Below, piece by piece: positions 1 to 8,244 of a stretch of DNA of 48,159 nt. The stretch's first letter is position 1; every line of letters begins with the position of its first letter. Origin of the DNA: an uncultured Bdellovibrionales bacterium (GTDB lineage Bacteria; Bdellovibrionota; FAC87; UBA2466). The stretch lies in contig CALCZU010000027.1 in NCBI GenBank assembly GCA_937903155.1, positions 1 through 48,159 on the forward strand. The letters run 5' to 3'. The translations under genes and the position numbers were made by a program. Below the pieces are notes generated by a model. It saw nothing but the letters and a program-made list of their open reading frames with translations, was not told the DNA's origin and ran no database searches.

Positions 1-1193
1 TGAGACTTCGAGCGCGAAGAACCAACCTTCTTTACGATTTCACCCGTTCCTTAGCCTCTGTCGAAGGTGTCGAAGCCCTCAAAGGAATTACTGCAAAATT
101 CATTGAGTCGACGATGAAAGGAAGATGTGGGCTTTTGCTACGGGAGAGCTCCGGCGTACTCGAGGAGAATGCACACACTTCTTCCGGATTTCCAGTCGGA
201 AGAAAATCTTTGGCGGTTGCTCAATGGGTCAATACGAATGAAAAAAAGGCGGGACTTGGAACATCCACTCTCTCAGGAACCGACGTCTTTTGTTTACCCT
301 TAAAGGGAACCAAAGGAGTTCTCGGAATCGTAATGTATTTTCCAGAAGATGGAAAAGCTCCCAGCATTGAACAAGAGGCAATTTTAGAAGCGGTATCTGC
401 GGCCAGCGCCCTCGCGATTGAAAGGCATTCACTTCAAGAGAACGCTCAAATGGTAAAAGTTTTCAAAGAGTCTGAAAGACTTTATGAAGCCATTTTAGAT
501 TCTGTCTCCCACGAGCTGAGAACTCCCATCACTGCTATTATCGGAGCTGCGAGCGCTTTATCGGACAAGATAACCGCGAGCGTTGAAGCAAATCGAAAAA
601 ACTTGACCGAAGATCTCGTTCATTCCGCCGAGAGATTGAATCACGTCGTTGAAAACCTCCTCGATATGTCCCGGCTCAGTTCTGGAAAATTGGGGCTCAA
701 GAAAGAAATTATCGAGGTTTCGGATCTCATCAGTGAAACCGTGCGAGATTTTAAGAAGGGGAATGTCGTCAATCAAACTTTAGAAATTCTTTGCGAACCT
801 GCACTCTACACAAGTGTGGATGCGAGAATGATTGAACACGTCTTATTCAACCTCTTGAGAAATGCATCGCAATATTCTCCCGAGAATTCCAAGATTGAAA
901 TCATCGCCAGAAAAGAAGATGGCTCCGAGTTTCTCTCCTTAAATATCTTAGACGAAGGCAAGGGATTCTCTCTCGAATCACAAGAAAAAATATTCCAGAA
1001 ATTTTATCGTGAACCCGGAAGCCCCACCGGTGGAATCGGTCTCGGTCTTTCGATCGTAAAGGGAATCGTTGAAGCTCACGGAGGAAAGGTATCTGTCATC
1101 AACAGGCTCGATCGAAACGGAAGCTGCTTCAAGGTAATGCTTCCCCTTTGGCAAGAGAAAGTCCCCGAAAGCGATAGCAAAGGCAGGCTATGA
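1..1193 (+). CDS. kdpD: Sensor histidine kinase KdpD, C-terminal part (runs off left edge)
   Basis: The reading frame is open from the first complete codon at base 3, so this is the 3' part of a longer gene (about 396 residues visible). The first visible residues resemble the start of the KdpD GAF-like region. The kinase core follows: an H-box with SHELRTPITAI, an N-box with FNLLRNASQYS, and G-boxes DEGKGF and GGIGLGLSIVKGI. KdpD senses K+ limitation or turgor and phosphorylates KdpE to switch on the kdpFABC K+ pump. Its stop overlaps the kdpE start as ATGA, so the two are translationally coupled. The N-terminal KdpD/Usp domains and membrane segments must lie to the left and cannot be checked. 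KdpD is preferred over a generic kinase because of the partner regulator and the GAF-kinase arrangement. Confidence 0.85.
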   Translation, partial: RLRARRTNLLYDFTRSLASVEGVEALKGITAKFIESTMKGRCGLLLRESSGVLEENAHTSSGFPVGRKSLAVAQWVNTNEKKAGLGTSTLSGTDVFCLPLKGTKGVLGIVMYFPEDGKAPSIEQEAILEAVSAASALAIERHSLQENAQMVKVFKESERLYEAILDSVSHELRTPITAIIGAASALSDKITASVEANRKNLTEDLVHSAERLNHVVENLLDMSRLSSGKLGLKKEIIEVSDLISETVRDFKKGNVVNQTLEILCEPALYTSVDARMIEHVLFNLLRNASQYSPENSKIEIIARKEDGSEFLSLNILDEGKGFSLESQEKIFQKFYREPGSPTGGIGLGLSIVKGIVEAHGGKVSVINRLDRNGSCFKVMLPLWQEKVPESDSKGRL

Positions 1194-1903
1194 TCAAACT
1201 TAAGAAAAAAGCGATCGTGATAGACGACGAAAAATCTATCTGCCGTTTCATTCGCCTAAGCCTAGAAGCGCATGATTACGAGGTGTTTGAGGCTCATACG
1301 GGTAGCGAAGGAATCAAAGAAATTATCGAGCGGGCGCCTCATCTGATTCTTTTGGACATGGATCTCCCAGATATGGGCGGGCAAACCGTTCTAGAGAAAG
1401 TGCGAGACTGGTCGAAGACTCCTATCATTATTCTGACTGCTCGAGATTCCGAAGAAGAGAAAGTAAAAGCTCTCAACGCGGGTGCCGATGATTACATCAC
1501 AAAACCTTTCGGAGTGCCTGAGCTTTTGGCGAGAATGCGGGTTGCCGAAAGACGCACCGATAAAAACTCTCCAACCCCTCTTTTTAAAAATGGTTCTTTA
1601 GCTGTTAATCGAAACACACGAACAGTAAAAGTCGGTGAAACCGAAATTAAACTCAGACCTACCGAATACAACCTCCTCAAAGTTCTGTGTGACCACGTCG
1701 GAAAAGTGGTGACCCACGGGGCGCTTCTTCAGGCTGTGTGGGGTCTGCATTCCACCGAACACGCGCAATACATCCGCGTCTACATCGGTCAATTAAGAAA
1801 ACGTCTTCAAGTCAATTCTGAATCTCACGATTTTATTCAAACCGAAATCGGGGTGGGTTACCGCCTCAAACTCATTCCACAAGGAGCCGAAAATGATTCC
1901 TAA
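1190..1903 (+). CDS. kdpE: Response regulator KdpE (OmpR family)
   Basis: This 237-aa protein has an N-terminal receiver (about residues 8-120) with the acidic pair IDDE, phospho-acceptor Asp56 in ILLDMDLPD, the conserved ILTARD threonine and the TKPFG lysine. A C-terminal winged helix (about 135-230) follows, with the DNA-binding stretch HAQYIRVYIGQLRKRL and wing GVGYRL. Both domains match the OmpR/PhoB family. It overlaps the kinase gene by 4 bp and the following barrel gene by 11 bp, so all three are probably expressed as one unit. The expected role is activation of K+ transport genes, here inferred from the KdpD partner, as no kdpFABC gene is inside the window. Confidence 0.88.
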   Translation: MIKLKKKAIVIDDEKSICRFIRLSLEAHDYEVFEAHTGSEGIKEIIERAPHLILLDMDLPDMGGQTVLEKVRDWSKTPIIILTARDSEEEKVKALNAGADDYITKPFGVPELLARMRVAERRTDKNSPTPLFKNGSLAVNRNTRTVKVGETEIKLRPTEYNLLKVLCDHVGKVVTHGALLQAVWGLHSTEHAQYIRVYIGQLRKRLQVNSESHDFIQTEIGVGYRLKLIPQGAENDS

Positions 1904-3200
1904 ACTTATTTGCATTCTCAACCTGATCTGTTTGTTTGCGGTAGCCGATGAATCTCGAAAAATCGCCGAGCCTTTTGCGTTTGGAGATTTTACTTGGACG
2001 CCGGGTGGATACGCTCCTACAGAAACTCCGCTTGCAACAAAATACTTTATTCCAGAGTTACGATTGGATACGACATACCACTACTCTTTCAACCGACCCG
2101 CAGACAACACCATTTCGGGCTCGAGCGAAGTCTTTCGCCATGGAGAATTTCAAATCACACAGATGGGAGTGGGCGGAGATTTCAATTATAAAAATGTCGG
2201 ATTTCGATTGATGACACAGTTTGGAATGTACTCTGTCGCAACTCCGAGAAACGACTCGAGTCCCTCTCGCGGCCAATGGACACTGGATAACGGTTACCGC
2301 TATCTCTCGGAAGCTTACGCGTCTTATCACTTAGATGTGATGAATGGGATTAATATCCAAGCTGGAATCTTTATGTCTTACGTTGGACTTTGGAGTTATT
2401 ATAATTTTGATAATTGGACCTATCAACCTTCGTTTGTTTCATCCAACACTCCTTGGTATTTTAACGGCGTCCGCGTTCAGATTTTTCCAAGCGATAAACT
2501 CAAAATCGAACCTTGGATTGTCAATGGATGGCAATCTTATGGGAGATTTAACAATCAACCGGGGCTAGGACTTCAAATCCTATACCGTCCCAATGACAGC
2601 CTTTCGATTTCAGGAAACCAATACTACGGCGCCGACACTCTCAATATCCCAGACCGAAAACGTTTTCACACCGATGACAGTGTCATGGTGAAATATTTCG
2701 AGAATCAGAACGGAATTTTAAGCAAAGCGGCGATGTCTTTGACCTTCGATGCAGGTTGCGAGAGCGGGGGCGGAGTAGAGTGCGGAAATCAGTACTTCTT
2801 AGGATTTATGGCCTACAACCGACTCTGGTTCAGTCGCGATCAGTATGGCCTGACTTTCGGCGGAGGCGCTATCAACAATCCAGGGCGGTACTTAGTTCTA
2901 TTACCGCCCGTAAATGGGGCGACAGCGACTTCGGGAACACCTTACTTCACGGCAAATCCAGGGGATGACTTCTGGGCCTGGGATACGCAAATCACGGCCG
3001 ACTACATGCCGACAAGAAATCTCACTTTCCGTTTAGAATTTAATCACCGTTGGGCCAATGTGCCCTACTACACAGGAACGGGAGGAGTCACTCCGAGCGG
3101 AGGGAATCAAGGGTCTGCGGGCTCCGCTGTCACAGGTTGGTCGCCCGATTTAACACAAACGGAAAACCGACTGACGGCGGCCATGATGGTAAGATTTTAG
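1893..3200 (+). CDS. Outer-membrane beta-barrel protein, BBP2/OmpL-like porin
   Basis: This 435-aa protein starts with a short hydrophobic signal peptide (about residues 1-18, ending near FAVADES). The rest has alternating polar and aromatic strands rich in Tyr, Trp and Gly, without transmembrane helices. It ends in MMVRF, and a terminal Phe is typical of proteins inserted by the BAM complex. The overall look matches the BBP2/OmpL-like putative porin families. The start overlaps kdpE by 11 bp, which points to co-expression with the K+-sensing system. A plausible role is cation passage across the outer membrane when K+ is scarce. That role is inferred from position only. Confidence 0.65.
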   Translation: MIPKLICILNLICLFAVADESRKIAEPFAFGDFTWTPGGYAPTETPLATKYFIPELRLDTTYHYSFNRPADNTISGSSEVFRHGEFQITQMGVGGDFNYKNVGFRLMTQFGMYSVATPRNDSSPSRGQWTLDNGYRYLSEAYASYHLDVMNGINIQAGIFMSYVGLWSYYNFDNWTYQPSFVSSNTPWYFNGVRVQIFPSDKLKIEPWIVNGWQSYGRFNNQPGLGLQILYRPNDSLSISGNQYYGADTLNIPDRKRFHTDDSVMVKYFENQNGILSKAAMSLTFDAGCESGGGVECGNQYFLGFMAYNRLWFSRDQYGLTFGGGAINNPGRYLVLLPPVNGATATSGTPYFTANPGDDFWAWDTQITADYMPTRNLTFRLEFNHRWANVPYYTGTGGVTPSGGNQGSAGSAVTGWSPDLTQTENRLTAAMMVRF

Positions 3201-3209
3201 TCTTGAGAA

Positions 3210-4487
3210 TTAGTCCCTGCGGCAAACCGTGTTCATTTTTAGAAGGTCACTGATTCTTTGGCGATTTCGCGCAACCCATTTGTAAATCAATCGACCGACT
3301 TGCGGAACGGGAGGCAGATATAAAAAAGGGACTATTAGAAGTGTGAGCGGAAGTTTTTTGGCCATTTCTCGAAAAACATCGTAACCACCGATCCATTCCC
3401 CTTTTCGATTCATTAAAACTTCACTGTCTGCACGTTCGGCCGGGAACTTCTTATCTACGAGAATTGCTTTCTTTCGAAAACTCACGAACTCAAAGCGATT
3501 TAAGAGATCCAAGTGTTCAATGACTTGAACCGTACGAGTGCAAAATCCGCAGTCACCATCGAAATAGACACGCTCTCGAGCGCTTGAAAATCCTATGATT
3601 CGAGTTTTCCATTCAACCCACTTCGAATGTTCGATAAATAGAACATAAGTTGAAAGCACAAACCACTGGAAAACGGGGACGTTCATCGAGTACTCAAGAC
3701 CCAAATGCAATAAAAGTCCCGAGAGGAGAATCGGGTAACGCCATTCTCGGATCCAAACCAGGGCTCCCATTGAAAACTCCACCGCTAATGCAAAGTAAGA
3801 AGAGATTTGGGAATACCAAAGGGTTCGCGTCCAAGCGGGCATCGGAAAACGTTCAAACTCTTTCAATCTCGAAGTGTAAAAGACCGCCGTCCCTTGGACC
3901 CACATTTCTCCGCGGAGTTTCCAGGCAACGGTTGCAAGATACATTACGGCCACCTGAATTTGCATCAGGCGCTGAGACCAGGGAATAAAAAGAGTATTCC
4001 CCTCTTCTTCCTTACCCCTCAATACGCGAATCAATCTTTCTACGGAAAAGGTTTTCCCGAGTGGAGCGAAGATCATATAAAACAAAAGACACCGCATGAC
4101 AGTGTCTCCGCTGTTTAAGATCAAAGTATTTCGGTGATGAAACGAAACCGTCAGTATCCACGCAAGGACCGTTGCGGTTCTTGTAAAAATTCCAAAAAGC
4201 AGACAAAGGATGCTTAAGAGATAAATCGAAAAGACTGAATAGAGAGTGAAATCGGTCGGAGGAAAAAGGTTGAATACATTGATCCGAATACCTGAGAGCA
4301 AATCTTTAGCGAGCGAATTCGGCAAGACCCCGCTTTCAGAAAACCAGGTTTTCAGATCAGGAAAAAGTAAAACCGCATTGGCAAGCATCACGAGCGAAAA
4401 AAGAATTCTAAAAATCCCGAGTGAAGACGCGGGGATGGGTTTGAAAAAGAAACGATTATAACCTGATTGAATGAACTTGAGTCTCAT
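3210..4487 (-). CDS. HTTM-domain membrane protein fused to a DCC thiol oxidoreductase domain
   Basis: The 425-aa protein has two parts. Residues about 15-290 hold several hydrophobic helices and the HTTM hallmark around SFHHRNTLILNSGDTV (about 115-130); HTTM is the membrane domain shared with vitamin-K-dependent gamma-carboxylase. Residues about 305-415 are a DCC/DUF393 domain with YFDGDCGFC, giving a CxxC pair at Cys313/Cys316. HTTM-DCC fusions are known, but the bacterial substrate is not. The start overlaps the upstream small gene by 4 bp (ATGA), so they form a two-gene operon. A membrane redox or carboxylation role is possible but unproven. Its stop lies only about 10 bp from the convergent barrel gene. 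Confidence 0.75.
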   Translation of the reverse strand: MRLKFIQSGYNRFFFKPIPASSLGIFRILFSLVMLANAVLLFPDLKTWFSESGVLPNSLAKDLLSGIRINVFNLFPPTDFTLYSVFSIYLLSILCLLFGIFTRTATVLAWILTVSFHHRNTLILNSGDTVMRCLLFYMIFAPLGKTFSVERLIRVLRGKEEEGNTLFIPWSQRLMQIQVAVMYLATVAWKLRGEMWVQGTAVFYTSRLKEFERFPMPAWTRTLWYSQISSYFALAVEFSMGALVWIREWRYPILLSGLLLHLGLEYSMNVPVFQWFVLSTYVLFIEHSKWVEWKTRIIGFSSARERVYFDGDCGFCTRTVQVIEHLDLLNRFEFVSFRKKAILVDKKFPAERADSEVLMNRKGEWIGGYDVFREMAKKLPLTLLIVPFLYLPPVPQVGRLIYKWVARNRQRISDLLKMNTVCRRD

Positions 4488-5005
4488 TCTTTCCTATCCC
4501 ATGTGTAAAAAGTAAAATGACTCCATTCCGTGCTGGAAGGCTCACGCTCAGTTTCAGAGAGTTTTAGTTCAATCCAATGCCTTCTAAATTCCATGTGCAC
4601 GACAGGATTTTTTTTGTCCTCAAACTGTCGAGCGATGTAATCGGCGGTTGCCGGCCAAAGTCTAGAGGACGTGTCCAAACGAACATTGTCGTGCGCCCAC
4701 TTCCGAAATCGTTCTTTTTGGAAACGCTCGTAAAAACCTAATGTTTCCATTCTTGGAAAGTCCCAGACCTTTTCGCTCTGATCACGAAACGTCACTTTGA
4801 CATCCATGCGAATTTGGAGATTTCTAGGATTGGGTGCAAACATATCCCATCCCTGCCAAAGTCCTGTGAGTGAGAAATAGGGCTCGAAAAACAAATTCAC
4901 AGGCACTTTGAATTTCATTTCGGTGGGCAACGACCAGACTAAGATTGCGAAAATGTGGGTGACAATGAACGCATTCAAAACCCATCTTTTTACCCTCTGT
5001 GCCAT
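4484..5005 (-). CDS. Small membrane-anchored partner of the HTTM protein
   Basis: This 173-aa protein has an N-terminal membrane helix (about residues 10-28), a likely second hydrophobic stretch with the motif LTGLWQGWDMFAPNP (about 47-61), and then a soluble, charged C-terminal domain. The motif WDMFAPNP is familiar from uncharacterised proteins encoded beside HTTM genes, and that is the arrangement here, with a 4-bp overlap. The function is unknown; it could be an accessory subunit or substrate-presenting protein. The start codon lies inside a strong hairpin (see 5000-5036), which may restrain translation. Confidence 0.6.
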   Translation of the reverse strand: MAQRVKRWVLNAFIVTHIFAILVWSLPTEMKFKVPVNLFFEPYFSLTGLWQGWDMFAPNPRNLQIRMDVKVTFRDQSEKVWDFPRMETLGFYERFQKERFRKWAHDNVRLDTSSRLWPATADYIARQFEDKKNPVVHMEFRRHWIELKLSETEREPSSTEWSHFTFYTWDRKE

Positions 5006-5036
5006 TCTTTTTTTTCGTCCTAAAAAAGGAATGGCA
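5000..5036 (-). promoter_or_regulatory. Hairpin enclosing the start codon of the HTTM partner gene
   Basis: TGCCATTC at 5000-5007 pairs perfectly with GAATGGCA at 5029-5036. The stem extends through one wobble pair and six A:T pairs, leaving a loop of about 7 nt. In the transcript (minus strand) the ATG at 5005-5003 sits within the stem. The T-rich tract is inside the stem rather than after it, so it is not a typical terminator of the upstream activator gene. Translational restraint or coupling is an inference. Confidence 0.4.
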
Positions 5037-5112
5037 TGAGCGATTCAGTAAAAGATGTCGATCATTTCACAATCGACGAGCAGCTACCAAAGATGTCGAG
5101 AGCTTCATTTTC

Positions 5113-6474
5113 TTAAAAATAATCCCGCTTCTCAATCTCAAAACTTTGAATCTTTTTATGCAAGTGAGTTCTTTCAATTTCGAGTTGTTTTGCTGCCTTT
5201 GAAATATTTCCCTGACACGCCTTCAGAACGGAAATGACAAATTTCTTTTCCGACTCTTCCTTGAAATCTTTCAAACTTTTACCCGTTGGAACTTCCATTT
5301 CGGGCGATTTAAATAAGCTAACAGGCACATCGTAAGCTGTAATTTTCTCACCGCTTAAGATAACCATTCGCTCGACGATATTATAGAGCTCTCGCACATT
5401 TCCGGGCCACGAGTGCTTTTGGAGGAGCGAAATTGCTTTCGAATCGACCGTTTTTTCTCTGATTCCGTTTTTCGCACAACTTCTTTGGATAAATCTGAAG
5501 ACGAGCTCTGGAATATCTTCGAGGTGGTCGCGCAAAGCAACGGTTTGCAGCGGAACAACATCCAAGCGGAAGTATAAATCCTCGCGAAACCTTTTCTCTG
5601 CAATCTCGCCCTCTAGATTTCGATGCGTTGCCGCAATCACTCGCACGTCGATCTTTTGAATTTTTTCCGAGCCGAGTTTCTGAATTTCCGAGCTTTGCAG
5701 AACTCTTAAAAGTTTCGCTTGTGCATTTAGAGGCATGTCCCCAATTTCGTCTAAGAAAAGAGTTCCCCCACTGGCTTGCTCAAAAAAGCCGCGGTGACTT
5801 CCGATGGCTCCCGTAAATGCACCTTTCTCATGTCCAAAGAGCTCGCTTTCGATAAGATTCTCAGGAATCGCTGAGCAATTGACTTTGATATAAGGGCGAT
5901 TTCTTCGCTGACTCTTATCATGAATCATTTGGGCAATGAGTTCTTTGCCGGTTCCACTCTCACCTCGAATGAGGACAGAGGCCTCCGTAGGAGCGACCTT
6001 CTCCACTAAACCGAGCAGTTTTTTGATGGCATAAGACTGCCCAATAAATTCTTTTCCCTCATTTGCTCCAGATTTTAATAATTCATTTTGAACTCGGTGG
6101 AACTCAAGACAACGCTTCACCGTGAGACTCACTCGATCACTTGTAAAAGGCTTCTCAATAAAATCGAAAGCGCCCATCTGAATGGCAACGGCGGCCTCGC
6201 CTAAGGTGGCGTTGCCTGAAATCACAATCACGGGAGTCTGAATGCCCTCTTTTCGCAGTCTTTCAAAAAGCGCCAATCCCGAAACTTCGGGCATATTGAT
6301 GTCTAAGATCAAAAGATCAACGCGGTTGGATTGAATCCACTCCAGTGCTTTCGTCGCGTCGGTTGCCACCGTGACTTGATAGCCGTCTGTTTCGAGAATC
6401 AACTGGAGACTTTTTCGGATATTCATCTCATCATCGACAACGAGAATTTGGAAAGGATGGGGATTAGAGTTCAT
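5113..6474 (-). CDS. Sigma-54-dependent response regulator (NtrC/NtrX family)
   Basis: The 453-aa protein has the complete three-domain NtrC layout. A receiver spans about residues 8-125, with DDE and phospho-acceptor Asp58 in LLILDINMPE. An AAA+ sigma-54 activator domain (about 145-380) has Walker A GESGTGKE, the sigma-54 contact loop GAFTGA and the Walker B region GGTLFLDEIGD. A Fis-type HTH closes the protein (about 415-453, with GNISKAAKQLEIERTHLHKKI). All key motifs are intact, so it should drive open-complex formation at -24/-12 promoters. The start is led by GAGGACAC-ATG and overlaps the kinase stop by 4 bp, pairing the two as a two-component system. Target genes cannot be read from the sequence. 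Confidence 0.9.
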   Translation of the reverse strand: MNSNPHPFQILVVDDEMNIRKSLQLILETDGYQVTVATDATKALEWIQSNRVDLLILDINMPEVSGLALFERLRKEGIQTPVIVISGNATLGEAAVAIQMGAFDFIEKPFTSDRVSLTVKRCLEFHRVQNELLKSGANEGKEFIGQSYAIKKLLGLVEKVAPTEASVLIRGESGTGKELIAQMIHDKSQRRNRPYIKVNCSAIPENLIESELFGHEKGAFTGAIGSHRGFFEQASGGTLFLDEIGDMPLNAQAKLLRVLQSSEIQKLGSEKIQKIDVRVIAATHRNLEGEIAEKRFREDLYFRLDVVPLQTVALRDHLEDIPELVFRFIQRSCAKNGIREKTVDSKAISLLQKHSWPGNVRELYNIVERMVILSGEKITAYDVPVSLFKSPEMEVPTGKSLKDFKEESEKKFVISVLKACQGNISKAAKQLEIERTHLHKKIQSFEIEKRDYF

Positions 6475-7595
6475 GTGTCCTCACGTTTACTAAAAGGGAT
6501 TTGAATCAAAAATGTTGCCCCGCTCTTCTGCGGTAGGCATGAGATCTCACCTTGATGATCAGAAATAATTTTTTTCACAATCGCTAAGCCCAGTCCCATA
6601 TTCTCTTTTCCAGCCTTGGTCGAAAAATAGGGATCAAAAATTCGTTCGCACATCGATGATTCAATGTTCTTACCGGTATTACTCACTTTAATCTCTAGAT
6701 GGTCTACCATTTTGCGCGCTTCGATCACGGTTTCAATTTTTTCGCGAAGATTGGCTTCCACTGCATTTAAAACAAGATTCTGCAAAGCCTGTTTTATCAA
6801 AGACGGGTCCCAATCAATCTTATCTTCCGCCGTCATGTTAGTTTTGAAATTCAAGTCCAGTTCAGTCCATTGAAGTTTAAGCTGGTGGGTCATTTCAGAG
6901 AGTGACTCCACTAACGAAACTTTTTCAGATCGAATGCCGGGGAGCTTTGCAAACTCCGAGAAACTGTCGGTCATCGTCTTCAACTGAGAGAGTTCGCTTT
7001 GCATCATCTCACTCGTTTCGTCGATTTTTGCTTGAAGCACTTCCCCGGAAAACGTTTTTACAAGTTTTGGAAGGGCCGAACTTAATACTTGCAATGGCGT
7101 TGCGCGATTCTTTAGCTCGTGCGCAAGTCTGCGGGCCACATCCTGCCAACTTGCGATCTCAGAAAGATATTGAGAACGTTTAAATTCCTTCTGCCAACTC
7201 TCCACCGCTTTCCGGTAAAGCCTGTCCGCACGACGGCCAAACCAATACGCGACTAGAACGGACATCATTACAACGAACGAGACCATCACAAAGAAATAGA
7301 TCGTGAGAGAACCACTCAACTTTTTTCGAATCAAAGCACTCTCAGAATAAATATCGAGGAGATCTTGAATCTCTTGAAAGCGACTTCGATATTCGGCTTC
7401 GTTCTCTGGGTTGTTCTCCTTCAAAGCCTTGAGGTCCGTTTGCGCCTCTTTTAAAAGGGTTTCGGTTTTATTCTGAAACGAGATACTGAGCGAGGTTTCA
7501 AGAACCTCGCTCAATAAAAAGTATGACGCTCCTACGGGAAGAAGGGCCATGACCATTCCGATGATAATCAATTCCAATCTGATGCTATTTCGCAA
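6471..7595 (-). CDS. NtrY-like membrane sensor histidine kinase
   Basis: The kinase has a membrane helix close to the N-terminus, a periplasmic segment of about 80 residues with coiled-coil character, and a second helix around YFFVMVSFVVMMSV. The core has the H-box RRLAHELKNRATPLQ, the N-box LQNLVLNAVEA, and G-boxes ending MGLGLAIVKKI. The usual Pro of the H-box (KNPLTP) is replaced by Arg-Ala. I chose TTG at 7595 (374 aa) because GGGGGG lies just before it and it overlaps the upstream stop by only 11 bp. The longer frame to 7679 would bury the upstream gene's end. It is coupled to the sigma-54 activator and follows two envelope proteins, suggesting that it monitors the cell envelope (inference). 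Confidence 0.85.
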   Translation of the reverse strand: MRNSIRLELIIIGMVMALLPVGASYFLLSEVLETSLSISFQNKTETLLKEAQTDLKALKENNPENEAEYRSRFQEIQDLLDIYSESALIRKKLSGSLTIYFFVMVSFVVMMSVLVAYWFGRRADRLYRKAVESWQKEFKRSQYLSEIASWQDVARRLAHELKNRATPLQVLSSALPKLVKTFSGEVLQAKIDETSEMMQSELSQLKTMTDSFSEFAKLPGIRSEKVSLVESLSEMTHQLKLQWTELDLNFKTNMTAEDKIDWDPSLIKQALQNLVLNAVEANLREKIETVIEARKMVDHLEIKVSNTGKNIESSMCERIFDPYFSTKAGKENMGLGLAIVKKIISDHQGEISCLPQKSGATFLIQIPFSKREDT

Positions 7596-8244
7596 TCCGC
7601 CCCCCTTTAATGTGGAATGGTTGGGATTCAAGCACTCTCTCCCATTTCGCAGAAGGACCTTCTTCCATGAAATACTCATCTAAGATCGTATCGAAGAGAG
7701 AATTGAATCGGATCCCTGCCGAGTTCGCAAGGCCCGAGGATTTCGTTGCACTGAGACCCGTCACTCGATTTTCAGCGATCCATTTCCGAATTTTTTCGGT
7801 TTTGGTTTTATCAATCGGAGTCAAAAGATAGCGCACTTTGATCCGATAGGGCTGAGATTCTTTTACCGTCTCCAACTTACCCACTTTATCGAGTTTGACT
7901 GTCCTTTGAGACTCGATCAAAGCATCCGCTGAAGCGAACTTTTGGCGAACGTTCATCATTTTATTTTCAATCAGAAGATAATAATTTTCTTCCCACAAAT
8001 CATAAAATTGCTTCATGAGCGTCTGTTGTCCCTGAATCACTTCAACCCCTTCGGATAAAGTGACCTCAATGATCGAGTGGGTCGTTAAACCGCTTTTTAA
8101 ACTTTGTTTAATCAACGGTTCTGGAAGAGGGAGATCGTGAATTTCGACTCCCCACATGCCTGAAAGATAGACTGGAATGAGAGATTCAGCCAAAAAAACT
8201 CGGCTGATAAATCCCGCTAGGAGAATCAGTTTTAGCCGTCTCAT
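7585..8244 (-). CDS. Exported protein, possibly DUF4390-like, upstream of the NtrY-like kinase
   Basis: This 219-aa protein starts with a signal peptide or anchor (about residues 1-19, KLILLAGFISRVFLAES). The body is mixed alpha/beta with motifs such as LSEGVEVIQGQQTLMKQFYDLWEENYYLL and YRIKVRYLLTPI. Length, export signal and position directly before an NtrY-type kinase resemble DUF4390 proteins, which often precede ntrYX; this is recognition by pattern, not a search result. Its start overlaps the Omp85-like stop by 1 bp (TAATG). A periplasmic role linking the barrel protein to the kinase is possible. Confidence 0.5.
   Translation of the reverse strand: MRRLKLILLAGFISRVFLAESLIPVYLSGMWGVEIHDLPLPEPLIKQSLKSGLTTHSIIEVTLSEGVEVIQGQQTLMKQFYDLWEENYYLLIENKMMNVRQKFASADALIESQRTVKLDKVGKLETVKESQPYRIKVRYLLTPIDKTKTEKIRKWIAENRVTGLSATKSSGLANSAGIRFNSLFDTILDEYFMEEGPSAKWERVLESQPFHIKGGRIAK

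Noticed and set aside
7596..7679. Longer N-terminus for the NtrY-like kinase
   Set aside because: It would overlap the upstream gene by 95 bp and adds non-conserved residues; TTG 7595 has a strong ribosome-binding site.
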